Assembly (NCBI RefSeq): GCF_004769555.1
Contig: NZ_RQFY01000012.1
Span: 248,001 to 312,000 of the forward strand
Direction of reading: 5' to 3'
Length of the DNA: 64,000 nt
Source of the DNA: Leptospira koniambonensis
Lineage (GTDB): Bacteria; Spirochaetota; Leptospiria; Leptospirales; Leptospiraceae
Shown here: piece by piece, positions 1 to 9,393 of the stretch
Numbering within the stretch: the stretch's first letter is position 1
Layout: every line of letters starts with the position of its first letter
The notes under the pieces: generated by a model
What the model was told of the DNA's origin: nothing
Databases searched by the model: none
What the model saw: only the letters and a program-made list of their open reading frames with translations
Made by a program: the position numbers and the translations under genes

Positions 1-177
1 GATTAATAAAATCGATTGGGGTGGGTTTGTTTAAGATGCCATAAGACTCCGGTTGCCCAGAGGACTATTAGACTAAGGAAGAAGCGTTAAAATTGCAAGG
101 AAATTATAAAATGCCTTATCTGGACTAAGTCTTTAAAAACTTCGCATCGCTGTCGCATAGTTTTCGAAAAGAAGCTC

Positions 178-212
178 TTGACATAGTCAAAAATATATAT
201 TTCAGTATATAT
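178..212 (+). promoter_or_regulatory. Putative vapBC promoter and AT-rich operator
   Basis: A perfect TTGACA hexamer lies at 178-183. It is followed by an A/T tract with an imperfect inverted arrangement of TATATAT runs (about 194-212) ending at the vapB start codon. No clear -10 at ideal spacing and no Shine-Dalgarno are visible. VapB-type antitoxins usually autorepress by binding inverted repeats over their own promoter, so this is the likely operator. The assignment is an inference. Confidence 0.4.
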
Positions 213-443
213 ATGAATAAAGCGAAAATATTTAAAAATGGAGACAGTCAAGCAGTTCGTCTTCCCAAAGAATATAGATTTAAGGGTAAGGAAGTCTATA
301 TCCATAGGGAGGGAGAGGTCGTTATATTGACTCCTATTCAGGATGCTGTTGATAGACTTTGGAATACTTTAAACGAATTTTCCGATGACTTCAAAATAGA
401 AAGAGATCAGCCTAAAGAATATGATCGGCGCGATCCTATATGA
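213..443 (+). CDS. vapB: VapB-type antitoxin
   Basis: This 76-residue protein is probably the DNA-binding antitoxin of a type II toxin-antitoxin pair. The N-terminal half has the AbrB/MazE-like swapped-hairpin pattern (AKIFKNGDSQAVRLPKEYRF), typical of VapB/VagC antitoxins. The C-terminal half is charged and would wrap the toxin. The ATG overlaps an AT-rich operator-like tract and has no evident ribosome binding site. The stop overlaps the vapC start by four bases (ATGA), indicating translational coupling. Identification is firm at family level; antitoxin activity is inferred from the family and the adjacent PIN toxin. Confidence 0.88.
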   Translation: MNKAKIFKNGDSQAVRLPKEYRFKGKEVYIHREGEVVILTPIQDAVDRLWNTLNEFSDDFKIERDQPKEYDRRDPI

Positions 444-841
444 ATAAGTATCTCTTAGATACGAACATCTGCATTTATATTATAAATCAAAGACCGGATT
501 CAGTTTATAAAAAATTTAAGAAGGTAGCTTTAGAGAATATCTACATCTCTTCTATCACTGAATTTGAATTATATTTTGGAATTGAAAAGAGCCTTCATAA
601 AGAGAAGAATAGAAGAGCATTGGCTGATTTTATCGGGTATTTGAATATCTTACCCTTTAATAGCAATTCATCAGCAATCGCTGCTAAAATACGTTTCGGT
701 TTAGAGAAATCGGGCAAGCCGATAGGTCCTTTCGATCTATTAATAGCATCTCAAGCTATTTCTAATGATCATATCCTTGTGACTAATAATGAAAAAGAAT
801 TCAAAAGGATTAAAGAGCTAAAAATTGAGAATTGGATTTAA
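440..841 (+). CDS. vapC: VapC-type PIN-domain ribonuclease toxin
   Basis: A 133-residue PIN-domain protein and partner of the preceding VapB. The conserved acidic residues expected of a PIN nuclease are visible: D8 in YLLDTNIC near the N-terminus, an E in the SSITEFEL segment (about residue 41), and D98 in the GPFDLLIA motif near residue 97, followed by a late NNEKEF segment. Known VapC toxins are Mg-dependent endoribonucleases, often cutting initiator tRNA or rRNA loops; the target here cannot be read from sequence. Length is normal and the frame is intact, so the toxin is probably functional. A tRNA-Arg remnant begins three bases after the stop, which suggests the module lies at an insertion-prone locus. 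Confidence 0.9.
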   Translation: MNKYLLDTNICIYIINQRPDSVYKKFKKVALENIYISSITEFELYFGIEKSLHKEKNRRALADFIGYLNILPFNSNSSAIAAKIRFGLEKSGKPIGPFDLLIASQAISNDHILVTNNEKEFKRIKELKIENWI

Positions 842-844
842 ATC

Positions 845-867
845 TACCTACCGGGACTCGCCGTTGA
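845..867 (-). repeat. Degenerate tRNA-Arg remnant
   Basis: Sixteen bases at 845-860 are identical to 1140-1155, the acceptor/T-arm end of the intact tRNA-Arg gene. The next seven bases (861-867, ccgttga) match the D-arm region at 1192-1198, as if the tRNA centre had been deleted. This could be a pseudo-tRNA scar or an attachment-site relic. Only the 16-base identity is strong; the internal-deletion reading is an inference. Confidence 0.55.
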
Positions 868-878
868 TGCTTGGAAAT

Positions 879-906
879 AGAATTTCTCCCTATGGGTCGA
901 AATTCT
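879..906. repeat. Hairpin repeat, copy 1 (shared 12-nt loop)
   Basis: A perfect 8-bp inverted repeat (AGAATTTC / GAAATTCT) encloses the 12-base loop TCCCTATGGGTC. The same loop occurs at 1079-1090 inside a different, also perfect, 8-bp stem. The rest of the 842-1137 gap holds no convincing gene, only GC-rich repeat-like sequence. Confidence 0.7.
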
Positions 907-1070
907 GTGCAATCTCGCATCCTGCTCGATTTGGCTCCACGGCGTCTTTTGCACTCGCTTCACCATCCATGGCTCGCGGCACATTTGCGACGCTCTCTAT
1001 CTGTGGTTTTGATTATAATACAGCCTGTTTGATTTAAGATTTGGCTTCACTTCGCTCGCCACCCTTTGGG

Positions 1071-1098
1071 TATTTTGCTCCCTATGGGTCGCAAAATA
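1071..1098. repeat. Hairpin repeat, copy 2 (shared 12-nt loop)
   Basis: The stem TATTTTGC / GCAAAATA encloses TCCCTATGGGTC, the same loop as the copy at 879-906, but the stem bases differ on both sides and still pair. CCC and GGG within the loop can extend the structure. It lies about 40 bases from the 3' end of tRNA-Arg. Confidence 0.7.
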
Positions 1099-1137
1099 GA
1101 TCGCTGCAAATGTTTACGTGCAAAAGCTTCGAGTCCT

Positions 1138-1209
<72 letters not shown>

Positions 1210-1273
1210 TTATGTTGGTGAGTTTTTGTGACTTGTCCAAGCAGTCAATCTTATTCAATTTGCCCATAGGCGG

Positions 1274-2722
1274 TTGTATTTGTTTTCTCTTCGGCATTTT
1301 TTTTTAGCCTGTGTATTGGTCCCCGTTTCGATCTTTTCAGAGGGGGAGAAGGTTGCAATTGACCTTAACGAATCCAAACGTCTCTCTAAACAAGAGCTGG
1401 AAGAAAAAAGAAACGGTTGGTATGCAACTGGTCTTCCTGTTTTTTCAGAAGATCCTGTTAGAGGCCAGGGGTATGGTGCCAGAGGATTTTTATACCAGAA
1501 TGGAAATCGTTCTGATCCTTATTTTGAATTCCAACCTTACAAATATAGATTCGGTGCCCAAGCTTACAAGACTACTAAAGGTGCAGACTATTATGAATTC
1601 ACTTTTGATAGTCCCTTTCTTTTCGATACTGCTTATAGATTGAAGACAAGTGTTTCTTATAGCACCAATAAAAATTCTCAGTATTTCGGGATCGGAACTG
1701 ATACGTTACGCGAAATCCAATATAGAGATAGGAATCAACCTACAGGCGAACTGAAAAATGGAGGAAGTTTCTCCGATCTAGAGGATGCACTTTCCTATCG
1801 CAGACCTTCTTCTCCAGGATCTGTATATCCGTATGAAAGTAATCAGTTGTACAATACTTACGAATTTCGTTCTTCTACAGCGACATTCTCGGTGGATAAA
1901 ACTTTTTGGGGAGCTTTCCGTTGGATTGTTGCTCCTGAGTTTTCTCAAAATGTGATCCGCACTTATGATTATCCAAACGGAAGAATTGCAACGAATGGAG
2001 ATTATTATTCCGTAGCGAGAGATCCTGCAACTGGTTGGGGTTCTACTTACCCAAACGGAATGTCGAAACTAACCAAGGACTACCAAGCTGGTCTCATCAA
2101 TGGTTATCATGGTGGAAATGTAAATTATATCCACGTCGGTCTTGCTTACGATACTAGAGACTTCGAGCCGGATCCTGATTCTGGCGTTCTATTAGAGATG
2201 AATTATTCTTCTTCTTCCAAACGTGCTGGTTCAGATTTTGAATTTGAGAAGTTTTTTACTCAGGGTAAATTTTTCTATATGCCTTTCCCAAAACTTTTCG
2301 AAGAGCTTGTGGTTGCGGGAAGAGCAGGTCTTCATTATTCTAAAGGAGAAGTCCCTTTTTCAGAATATCGTTATATGTGGTCCATTGATGGGCCGATCAA
2401 CGGACTAGGTGGTCTACAAACTTTAAGAGGTTATAGACAGGAAAGATTTATCGCTCCTATGATCGGTTTTGGGAATTTAGAGATCCGCTGGAGATTTGGA
2501 TCATTCAAATTTTGGGATCAATTGATTACTTTAAGCCTTGTTCCCTTTTATGATTTTGGTAGAGTATGGAATGGATATCATGATATAAGCACCCAAGGTT
2601 ATAAATTTTCTTATGGAACGGGCCTAAGAATTATCTGGAACCAAGCCACAGTCATACTTATAGATTACGCTAAGTCCAGAGAAGATTCTCAGTTATTCAT
2701 CGATATAGGCCAGATTTTCTAG
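1274..2722 (+). CDS. Omp85/BamA-superfamily outer-membrane beta-barrel protein
   Basis: A 482-residue predicted outer-membrane protein. The N-terminus is a signal peptide (hydrophobic FFLACVLVPVSIF, then charged residues). FFLAC could also be read as a spirochaetal lipobox, but the barrel-like remainder makes a signal peptidase I substrate more likely. The middle consists of alternating aromatic strands. The C-terminal 150 residues resemble the Omp85/surface-antigen D15 barrel, including GGLQTLRGYRQERF and a terminal phenylalanine (IGQIF). No POTRA domains are evident, so it is not BamA itself. The start is non-ATG: TTG at 1274, or TTG at 1280, which is better placed six bases after AGGCGG. 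A nine-T run at 1297-1305 lies within the signal-peptide codons. Transport role unknown. Confidence 0.8.
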   Translation: MYLFSLRHFFLACVLVPVSIFSEGEKVAIDLNESKRLSKQELEEKRNGWYATGLPVFSEDPVRGQGYGARGFLYQNGNRSDPYFEFQPYKYRFGAQAYKTTKGADYYEFTFDSPFLFDTAYRLKTSVSYSTNKNSQYFGIGTDTLREIQYRDRNQPTGELKNGGSFSDLEDALSYRRPSSPGSVYPYESNQLYNTYEFRSSTATFSVDKTFWGAFRWIVAPEFSQNVIRTYDYPNGRIATNGDYYSVARDPATGWGSTYPNGMSKLTKDYQAGLINGYHGGNVNYIHVGLAYDTRDFEPDPDSGVLLEMNYSSSSKRAGSDFEFEKFFTQGKFFYMPFPKLFEELVVAGRAGLHYSKGEVPFSEYRYMWSIDGPINGLGGLQTLRGYRQERFIAPMIGFGNLEIRWRFGSFKFWDQLITLSLVPFYDFGRVWNGYHDISTQGYKFSYGTGLRIIWNQATVILIDYAKSREDSQLFIDIGQIF

Positions 2723-2750
2723 ACCAATCCTCAAAATACTTTAAAATAAA

Positions 2751-2854
2751 TTGAAGTGAATTTTTTGCCTTCCCCTCCGCCTGCACTTCCTGTGCAGAGC
2801 TTCGGGTCGCTTCGCCATCCTGGCTTCGCTCTCAGGCAAATAAATCCACTTCAA
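2751..2854. repeat. 104-bp foldback intergenic element
   Basis: The ends are about 20-base inverted arms (2751-2770 and 2834-2854) that pair with one mismatch and small indels. Inside is a second perfect hairpin, CTGCAC-ttcct-GTGCAG, followed by TCGCTTCGCCATCCTGGC. The latter resembles a segment near 955-975, where TCGCTTCACCATCCATGGC occurs. Nothing encoded in the surrounding 2723-2997 gap is convincing. It looks like a small non-coding repeat of unknown mobility. Confidence 0.6.
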
Positions 2855-2997
2855 ACATTGCTTTATAGACTTCTGAGTATGGGCTCTAGAAAATCTGAAT
2901 ATCGAAATTTGCTATTCAAGATTTGTATCTTCGAAAGACTTGAGTTCGGCCGGACCAAAAATACAAATCGGTTTTAGAACAATCAAAGAGAGTCAAG

Positions 2998-3342
2998 ATG
3001 AAGATCCAATCACTTGTCGTATTAATTTCAATTCTGTCCTTGTTTCCATTCGCACTTTCTTCCTTCTCCGCAGAAGAAGAAACAAAACTGATCGAAAAAG
3101 CACTGGTGGAAACTCTATCCACCCAAGAACAAAAAGAAGCACTTCAGAAATACCTGACCAATCTTTCTAAAAAGAAAAGAAATGAAGCGACTCATTTGAG
3201 AGAACTTGCTTCTACAGAACCAAAACATCATTCTTCTCAGGCTCGAAAGAAGAAGTTAGTGGAACTTGCAGCTCAACTGGACAAGGAAGCTTCTATCCAT
3301 GAAGAGACCTTGAAAACTCTGCAACAGTCCTTAGTTCAATAA
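2998..3342 (+). CDS. Small secreted coiled-coil hypothetical protein
   Basis: A 114-residue protein not recognised by family. The first 24 residues form a signal peptide (MKIQSLVVLISILSLFPFAL, then SSFSA before acidic residues), so it is probably periplasmic. The mature part is highly charged and helical (Lys/Glu/Gln/Leu-rich, LIEKALVETL, KKKLVELAAQL), consistent with coiled coil. There is no cysteine or lipobox. The stop overlaps the 3' end of convergent tmk by seven bases. The gene is probably real given the signal peptide and ATG start; its function is unknown. Confidence 0.65.
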   Translation: MKIQSLVVLISILSLFPFALSSFSAEEETKLIEKALVETLSTQEQKEALQKYLTNLSKKKRNEATHLRELASTEPKHHSSQARKKKLVELAAQLDKEASIHEETLKTLQQSLVQ

Positions 3343-3929
3343 GAGATTTTTTCAGTTACTAATTTTAATAATTCTTCCGTTGGGAGTTTCGCATCCAAGC
3401 GGATGGTATTCTCCGGAAGAATTTCTTCGTAGGCTTTTTTGATCTTAGTCAAAGCGCTGATCGTTTCGAATCTATCCTTAGTAGTATCTCTTCCCTTCAA
3501 TCTCGCCAAAGCTTCTTCCGGTTCAATTTCCAGATAAAAAACCTTTTCAGGTTCAGGAAATCCTCTATCTAAATTCTTTTTTAGGATCTCATTTGCGGAG
3601 AAAAATTTTCCAGACTGATAAGCCGCAGTGGAATACATGTACCGATCCAGTAGCACGATCTTTTTTTGGGAGAGGGAAGGTAGAATATTCCTTTGGAGTG
3701 AAACTTCTCTATCTTCTAAAAATGCCTGGATTTGTTTTTCCGGAGAAAGTTCAATTTCTCCGCTTAAAAATTTTCGCAAGTATAGTCCGGATTCGTACCG
3801 AGTTGGTTCTGCAAAACAAATTGCTGGAACATGTTTGGAGGTAAGAAGGTCTAATACTCGGACAGATAGGGTACTTTTGCCACTTCCGTCTAAACCTTCA
3901 AAAACGTAAAATCCTGGTATTTGTGCCAT
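3336..3929 (-). CDS. tmk: Thymidylate kinase
   Basis: Phosphorylates dTMP to dTDP in DNA precursor synthesis, in the cytoplasm. The P-loop FEGLDGSGKST lies right at the N-terminus. The thymidylate-kinase DRY motif is visible in LLDRYMYSTAAYQ, with a lid-type segment RLKGRDTTKDRFE downstream. I chose the ATG at 3929 because family members begin just before the FEGLDGSGK loop; an in-frame ATG at 3989 would add 20 residues unlike the family and reach towards the divergent protease gene. Length (197 residues) fits the family. It is transcribed towards the small secreted protein, overlapping it by seven bases. Confidence 0.93.
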   Translation of the reverse strand: MAQIPGFYVFEGLDGSGKSTLSVRVLDLLTSKHVPAICFAEPTRYESGLYLRKFLSGEIELSPEKQIQAFLEDREVSLQRNILPSLSQKKIVLLDRYMYSTAAYQSGKFFSANEILKKNLDRGFPEPEKVFYLEIEPEEALARLKGRDTTKDRFETISALTKIKKAYEEILPENTIRLDAKLPTEELLKLVTEKISY

Positions 3930-4022
3930 GCGTTTGGATTCGAAAGCCACTTGACATGAGTGGTTTTGCTTCGAATGCTGAAAGCTCATCTACCGGAATC
4001 CCATTCCCGAGGACAGGAATCC

Positions 4023-5162
4023 ATGAAAAAAACCGACAGATTCAAAAATTTCCTGGTGATAGGCATATCCGTAATGGCCGGAGTGATCCTCTCTCCGATC
4101 CTATATTGCGGAACAGGAAACGACAGCGCTTTATTTTTAAACGCAAAATCAGATAGAGAACCAAGTGCATCCGCAAAAGCCGCAGTCTCCATCCAAAAAG
4201 CATTCGAAGAAGTTTATGAAAACGTTTCTCCAAGTGTTGTTTTGATCGCCACCGAAGGAACAGTAAATGTTCCTCAATACAACGATCCATTCCAAGAATT
4301 TTTTTACGGACCTCAAGGTAGAGTAAGAAACCAAAAAAGAAAAGTGAGCGGACTCGGTTCCGGATTTATCCTCAACAAAGAAGGATATATTCTCACCAAC
4401 GATCACGTAGTTCGTAATTTCGATAAATTTAAAGTAGTTTTTAAGAATGTAAAAGAACCGGTTTCCGCTAAATTGATCGGAACAGACCCAATGATCGACG
4501 TTGCACTTCTAAAGGTAGAAGCGAACCAAGATCTACAACCTATCGAGATCGGAGATTCTTCCGCAGTGAAAGTAGGGGACTGGGCAATTGCGATCGGTGC
4601 TCCATTTGGTTTAGAACAATCTATGACTGTAGGAGTGATCTCTAAGGTAGGAAGAGGTGGTATCGATAATTCTGGAGTTCATTATATCCAGACAGATGCT
4701 GCTATCAACCAAGGAAACTCAGGCGGTCCGCTTCTGGACATCAATGGAAGAGTAGTTGGTATCAACCGTATGATCGTTTCTCCGAGTGGTGGATCTATCG
4801 GTTTAGGTTTTGCAATTCCTATCAATGAAGCCAAATCAATCGTAGAAGAATTAAAATCCGGCGGAAAAGTCAAACGTGCTCGGTTGGGAGTCGCTTTAGA
4901 TGATCTTACTGAAGAGACGGCAAAGGAACTTAAACTTTCCGGACCAGAAGGTGCATTTGTTCGCCAAGTCCAGAATGGTAGCGCTGCCGCAGAAGCTGGT
5001 ATCGATGTAGAAGACGTGATTCTGGAGATAGACGGAGCTAAGATCAAGAACGCAAATGATGTAGTTTCTAAGATCAGAGCTTCTAAAGTGGGACAACGTG
5101 TTTCGATTGTTGTATTTAGAAAAGGCCAGATCTTAAAAATTTCGGTTAAGCTGGCGGAGTGA
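4023..5162 (+). CDS. HtrA/DegS-like serine protease, membrane-anchored, one PDZ domain
   Basis: Periplasmic envelope quality-control protease of the trypsin fold. The catalytic triad is readable: His in LTNDHVV (about residue 126), Asp in MIDVALLK (about 159) and Ser in QGNSGGPL (about 232). One hydrophobic N-terminal segment ([16 protein letters not shown]) is either an anchor or an uncleaved signal. A single C-terminal PDZ domain spans about residues 275-378. This one-PDZ, anchored layout resembles DegS/HtrA rather than two-PDZ DegP. The start at 4023 follows an AGGA-type ribosome binding site; an upstream in-frame ATG at 3960 lacks one. ruvB follows nine bases after the stop. Confidence 0.92.
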   Translation: MKKTDRFKNFLVIGISVMAGVILSPILYCGTGNDSALFLNAKSDREPSASAKAAVSIQKAFEEVYENVSPSVVLIATEGTVNVPQYNDPFQEFFYGPQGRVRNQKRKVSGLGSGFILNKEGYILTNDHVVRNFDKFKVVFKNVKEPVSAKLIGTDPMIDVALLKVEANQDLQPIEIGDSSAVKVGDWAIAIGAPFGLEQSMTVGVISKVGRGGIDNSGVHYIQTDAAINQGNSGGPLLDINGRVVGINRMIVSPSGGSIGLGFAIPINEAKSIVEELKSGGKVKRARLGVALDDLTEETAKELKLSGPEGAFVRQVQNGSAAAEAGIDVEDVILEIDGAKIKNANDVVSKIRASKVGQRVSIVVFRKGQILKISVKLAE

Positions 5163-5171
5163 ATAAACCCT

Positions 5172-6203
5172 TTGGCAGGACATACCTTAAATCCGGAGGA
5201 TAAATTTGACGATGAGATATCTCTTCGTCCCTCCTTATTCTCCGAGTTTATAGGACAAAAAGAGATCCTGTCCAATCTAGGTGTCTTCGTAGGAGCCGCC
5301 AAAAAAAGAGGCCAGGCCCTGGATCATGTACTTTTATCCGGGCCCCCAGGTCTTGGCAAGACCACACTTGCAGGTATCATTGCCCAAGAGCTTGGCACTC
5401 GGATCGTAGTAACTTCTGCTCCTGTTTTAACAAGAGGAGCAGACCTCGCAAAATTACTCACAGATCTAGAAGAGAGAGATATATTATTTATAGATGAAAT
5501 ACATTCCCTAGGCCGCAAGGTAGAAGAGATCCTATATCCTGCGATGGAAAATTTCATGATCGATCTCCTCGTGGGAGAGGGGATCACAGCTCAAACCATT
5601 CAGATCAAATTAAAACCGTTCACTTTGATAGGAGCCACTACTCGCAGTGGGCTCATCTCTGATCCACTCAAGAGTAGATTTGGTATCCATTTCCGTTTGG
5701 AATATTACGACGATGCCGAAATGAAAGATATCGTCCTAAGGTCCTCCAAGATCCTGGGTTATGAGATAGAAGAAAACGCTGCTTTCGAGATAGGAAGAAG
5801 ATCCAGAAAAACCCCAAGGATCGCGAATCATCTTCTCAAAAGAGTAAGGGACTTTGCAGAGGTAAAAGGAGAAAAAACAATCCGGATTCCCTCCTGCGAA
5901 GAGGCATTTTCCCGCCTCGGGATAGATGAATTGGGCCTCGATAGAATGGACCGCCAGATCTTGGAATGTATGATCGATCGGTACAAAGGCGGGCCAGTAG
6001 GTCTAAAACCGATCGCCGCAGTAATCGGAGAGGAAGAAAGGACTTTAGAAGACCATTACGAATCCTATATGGTAAGAGTTGGCTTGATCAATAGAACCTC
6101 TTCCGGTAGAGTAGCCACGGAGAAGGCTTATAAGCTGATGGACAGAGTCCCTCCGGCTTTCGGCAAAAGAATAGAAGAAGATGCGGCTCCCGGCCTTTTT
6201 TAA
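5172..6203 (+). CDS. ruvB: Holliday junction branch-migration ATPase RuvB
   Basis: AAA+ motor that drives branch migration of Holliday junctions together with RuvA. At 343 residues it has normal family length. Walker A is GPPGLGKTT (about residues 56-64), Walker B with sensor is [11 protein letters not shown] (about 104), and the [20 protein letters not shown] segment carries sensor 1 and the arginine finger region. The C-terminal winged helix includes [13 protein letters not shown]. The start is TTG at 5172, matching the expected N-terminus before [12 protein letters not shown]. It lies nine bases after the protease gene and its end overlaps the next gene by 23 bases. Confidence 0.97.
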   Translation: MAGHTLNPEDKFDDEISLRPSLFSEFIGQKEILSNLGVFVGAAKKRGQALDHVLLSGPPGLGKTTLAGIIAQELGTRIVVTSAPVLTRGADLAKLLTDLEERDILFIDEIHSLGRKVEEILYPAMENFMIDLLVGEGITAQTIQIKLKPFTLIGATTRSGLISDPLKSRFGIHFRLEYYDDAEMKDIVLRSSKILGYEIEENAAFEIGRRSRKTPRIANHLLKRVRDFAEVKGEKTIRIPSCEEAFSRLGIDELGLDRMDRQILECMIDRYKGGPVGLKPIAAVIGEEERTLEDHYESYMVRVGLINRTSSGRVATEKAYKLMDRVPPAFGKRIEEDAAPGLF

Positions 6204-7116
6204 AAGCGAAATAGATAATACAGGAGATTTAGGAGAAGACGATCGTCGCCTTCTATTCGCCGCGTTTTTCGTATTTGCATTTGCTTCCTTCTTAGTCGCT
6301 CACCTATTTACACGCAATATTCTATTCAAAATTTTGGGAGAAGACCCGATTGTTCAGGTAAAAGAAAGAGCGGAACGAGAAAAAATTTACGAAGTACTAT
6401 TAGAACAAGAATTCGTTGATAAAAAGATCAAGGATGAATACAAAGCACTGTCTAACGTAGAATCTGCAGGTTCAGGCGGAATTACAAAGGAAAAAGGATT
6501 TCATACACTTTCTCCTTTCCGTGAATTTGTGATGGGAAATATTTTCAGAAATCCTTCCAAGGCAAGTCCTCAAAATTCTCAAAAGAAAACGGAAGAAGAA
6601 AAAGTATACGAAGTCGCTATCTTAAAACAAGATCCTGTAGAATTTACAAATCCAAATGAACAAACTCCGGAGCAAACTCCAGCTACCGGAAGAATGACTA
6701 AGATCCCATTCAATTATCGTTTCCAACAAGACATGTTATTTCGCTGGGACGGAAGTTCTTCTATGAGTATTCCTACTAAGAAACTCGTGGGTTACGAATA
6801 TTTTAAAAGAATGCTCCGCCAGATTGAACAAAGTTTTTCGCCTCCGGGTGGAGGAAACTTTGGATATCGTGACGGTGCTGGAACTGTTATCAGAGAGGCA
6901 ATCGAACCAGGAGAAGCAAAAGTCCAATTTTTGCTAAACGATGCAGGTCAAGTCATCGATACAAAACTTATCTCTTCACAAGGACAAGCTCTCGTAGACC
7001 AATCCTGTGTAGATGCACTACGAGGACAAAATTTCGGAAAAGTTCCTGAAGATGTAAAAGCGCAAGGAATGATCTACGGAATTACTTTTATCTTCCCTCG
7101 TATTTATAGAAGATAA
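6181..7116 (+). CDS. TonB C-terminal-domain energy transducer-like protein
   Basis: A 311-residue inner-membrane protein with a cytoplasmic N-terminus, one transmembrane helix (about 24-45, [18 protein letters not shown]) and a long polar periplasmic linker with Pro/Gln-rich stretches. A TonB_C-like module at the end ([18 protein letters not shown] to [11 protein letters not shown]) is characteristic. TonB proteins transmit proton-motive force to outer-membrane receptors. No ExbB/ExbD genes are nearby, so an orphan TonB or a TonB-fold scaffold are both possible. The ATG lies inside ruvB (23-base overlap), implying translational coupling. Confidence 0.75.
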   Translation: MRLPAFFKSEIDNTGDLGEDDRRLLFAAFFVFAFASFLVAHLFTRNILFKILGEDPIVQVKERAEREKIYEVLLEQEFVDKKIKDEYKALSNVESAGSGGITKEKGFHTLSPFREFVMGNIFRNPSKASPQNSQKKTEEEKVYEVAILKQDPVEFTNPNEQTPEQTPATGRMTKIPFNYRFQQDMLFRWDGSSSMSIPTKKLVGYEYFKRMLRQIEQSFSPPGGGNFGYRDGAGTVIREAIEPGEAKVQFLLNDAGQVIDTKLISSQGQALVDQSCVDALRGQNFGKVPEDVKAQGMIYGITFIFPRIYRR

Positions 7117-7150
7117 TCTAGTCCAATATTTCGCTCTAAGCTTGCGAAGA

Positions 7151-9196
7151 TCAAACAGCGCTTAATTTCAGATTTAATCCTTTTCTTAAAGATTCGAATT
7201 TTTCATTTGGAGAAATTCCTTTTGCATCCATTGAAAGTTCAGGGCGAATCGAATTTACAAAGTACATATCCACTTCTCCCTTTCCTTTTGCTTGGACTTT
7301 TCCTCTATGCTCGCATACAAAAAAATCTTTAACTAATTCATAAGTAGAACCTGAAATATTTAAATGCCCTGGTTTACCCGAAGATTCCATTCTGCTTGCA
7401 AGATTGACTGCATCTCCCCAAACATCATATGCGAATTTATTAGAACCTATCACTCCGGATGTAACAGGTCCTGTATGAACTCCCACTCTTAATTCCCAAA
7501 ATGGAAGTCCCATTTGCGATTTGGATTCTGCCATTCTTTGCATGAATCTGAGAAATTCTAATCCAGCTAAACAATTATCCACTGGGTGAGTAAAGTTTGT
7601 ATTTGGGATCCCTCCTGCGCACATATAAGAATCACCGATCGTTTTTAGTTTTTCCAAACCTAAACGAGATACGATTGAATCAAATTCAGAAAAACAATTA
7701 TGTAGATCTTCTACTAGATCTTTGGGTACCATCTCCGCTGCAATTTTAGTAAATCCCACAAAGTCTGTGAATAGTATACTTGCAGATTCATAATATACAG
7801 GAGTAACAGATCCTTTGGATTTTAATTCTTCTGCTACAGGTTTAGGAAGAATATTCAATAATAGTAAATCTGTTTTGTCTCTTTCATCTGCGAGTTCTTT
7901 TGTTCTTTCTATTACCTTTTTCTCCAGATTGACAGATAATTCTTCACTGGTATTGAATGCTGTTGCGATCCTTCTCCCCAATGTAGCTGCATCTGCAAAT
8001 GTCAGTATGAACAGTCCCGCAGGAGTAAGATATCCCGGTCCTATATGGAATTGATAAAAAATAAAGTCGTTCAATATAGCTGCGTAGAAGATCCCTAAGC
8101 CGAGTAACATCAGTTTCGCGCCCTGTAAACCTTTGAATATGGCTATGGTCAACATGATCATACCGTAAATCCCTGAGAATACGATCAGCGCTTGGTAATA
8201 AGGAAGTGTATAACTGAAGAGCGCGGGAGGAAGCACTATAATAGAAAGACAAGGCGGAATAGAGACTGCCATAATAACGATCATTGCAGTCTTCCCGAAC
8301 TGAGCAGGATACAAAGTTCTCATAAACATCGCCATAAACGGGACGCCTAGATAAAAGGAAAGATATTCTATTCTGACCATGATATTCCAAGGAGCGTCCC
8401 TAAGAGCCTCCCCTATAAATCTATCTCCGCTGAAAAATACCCTGGAAGTGATTGCAAGACAGGTAAGGGAGAACCAAAGGATCTCCATTTCTTTTTTGCG
8501 AAATAAAAATAGACCCATATGATATAAGCCCATGATGAGTAAAGATCCTGCCAAAAACGCGCTCACCATTCTGCTCTTGTCTCTTGTCGCAAAAATTTCG
8601 GAAGAGTCGCCAAGTAAGATCGGCATTTGAAAACCACCATTTCTATGATAGTGATTTGAAATATACATCACTAGATCAACTTGTTTGGCATGAGGAACTG
8701 AACTTGTTTGAGCAAGATATTCAGGACTTTCTTCTTCGGGAGAAGGTCCAGGATGCCCATTATAAGCGACTAACTTGCCGTCCCAGTATAAGGAGTATGC
8801 GGAGCCTTGGCCGTCGTCGATTCGTATTGCAAGATCGGGAGAATGTTCTGGAAGATATAATCTTAGATGATATGTGATGTAACCTATTTCAGGTAAAGGT
8901 TCTCCCTTTAAAAGATGACCGTTCCATACACCCGGAACAGGGATGAAGCCACTTGGATCAGAAACAAGATCGTCTTGGAAATTTTTAGGAGGAATGAGTT
9001 CCTTCCAATAATATCTCCAATCTCCGTTTAATTCTACTGCTCCGTCTTTTTTAAAATCCCAGTTGCTTAGGTCTAAGGTTCCATTTTCTGCCTTGGGTCT
9101 TTCTTTACCTTTTGCTTGGCTGCAAGCGGAGAAGGATATAAAACAAAGTAGAATTCCTAAAATGAAAAAACGAGCCCGTCGACCTGAATCACTCAT
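7151..9196 (-). CDS. Membrane-bound class III adenylate cyclase with 7TM-type sensor region
   Basis: A 681-residue sensor that probably makes cAMP. The N-terminus has a signal peptide with lipobox-like FSAC. An extracytoplasmic beta-rich domain (about 40-200) resembles 7TMR-DISM extracellular domains. Roughly seven hydrophobic helices follow (about 205-410), then a short coiled coil (LEKKVIERTKEL) and a class III cyclase domain (about 465-650). Metal-binding aspartates lie in LFTDFVGFT and KTIGDSYMCAGG. The lysine in LEKLKTIGD and the aspartate in YDVWGDAVN are the adenine-specifying pair, favouring adenylate over guanylate cyclase. Catalytic Asn/Arg are in VNLASRME. The gene is convergent with the TonB-like gene. 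Confidence 0.88.
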   Translation of the reverse strand: MSDSGRRARFFILGILLCFISFSACSQAKGKERPKAENGTLDLSNWDFKKDGAVELNGDWRYYWKELIPPKNFQDDLVSDPSGFIPVPGVWNGHLLKGEPLPEIGYITYHLRLYLPEHSPDLAIRIDDGQGSAYSLYWDGKLVAYNGHPGPSPEEESPEYLAQTSSVPHAKQVDLVMYISNHYHRNGGFQMPILLGDSSEIFATRDKSRMVSAFLAGSLLIMGLYHMGLFLFRKKEMEILWFSLTCLAITSRVFFSGDRFIGEALRDAPWNIMVRIEYLSFYLGVPFMAMFMRTLYPAQFGKTAMIVIMAVSIPPCLSIIVLPPALFSYTLPYYQALIVFSGIYGMIMLTIAIFKGLQGAKLMLLGLGIFYAAILNDFIFYQFHIGPGYLTPAGLFILTFADAATLGRRIATAFNTSEELSVNLEKKVIERTKELADERDKTDLLLLNILPKPVAEELKSKGSVTPVYYESASILFTDFVGFTKIAAEMVPKDLVEDLHNCFSEFDSIVSRLGLEKLKTIGDSYMCAGGIPNTNFTHPVDNCLAGLEFLRFMQRMAESKSQMGLPFWELRVGVHTGPVTSGVIGSNKFAYDVWGDAVNLASRMESSGKPGHLNISGSTYELVKDFFVCEHRGKVQAKGKGEVDMYFVNSIRPELSMDAKGISPNEKFESLRKGLNLKLSAV

Positions 9197-9393
9197 ATGC
9201 GTAGATCAATAAGGGAGAAAAAAGCCATTCCAGCGAGCATTTTTTATAATTCGGTCGATTCTTCGGAGATTATTTCATAGAAGAATTTTCATGTCGCTCG
9301 TTTGAGTAGTGTGCACATTGAATCGTTTTTCTAAGATATTTTTTAGGTAATTCTGACGGAATACAGGTTCCAAATTTAAAAAACTGGACATCT

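Noticed and set aside
825..1037. A 70-codon ORF after vapC
   Set aside because: It reads through the tRNA remnant and hairpin repeat, starts inside vapC and has no ribosome binding site.
2756..2977. A 73-codon ORF between the OMP and the small secreted protein
   Set aside because: It covers the foldback element, and its composition is that of the repeat.
4682..5302. A 206-codon antisense ORF across the HtrA-type gene
   Set aside because: A shadow of the well-supported protease and ruvB start; low-complexity Ser/Pro translation and no family signal.
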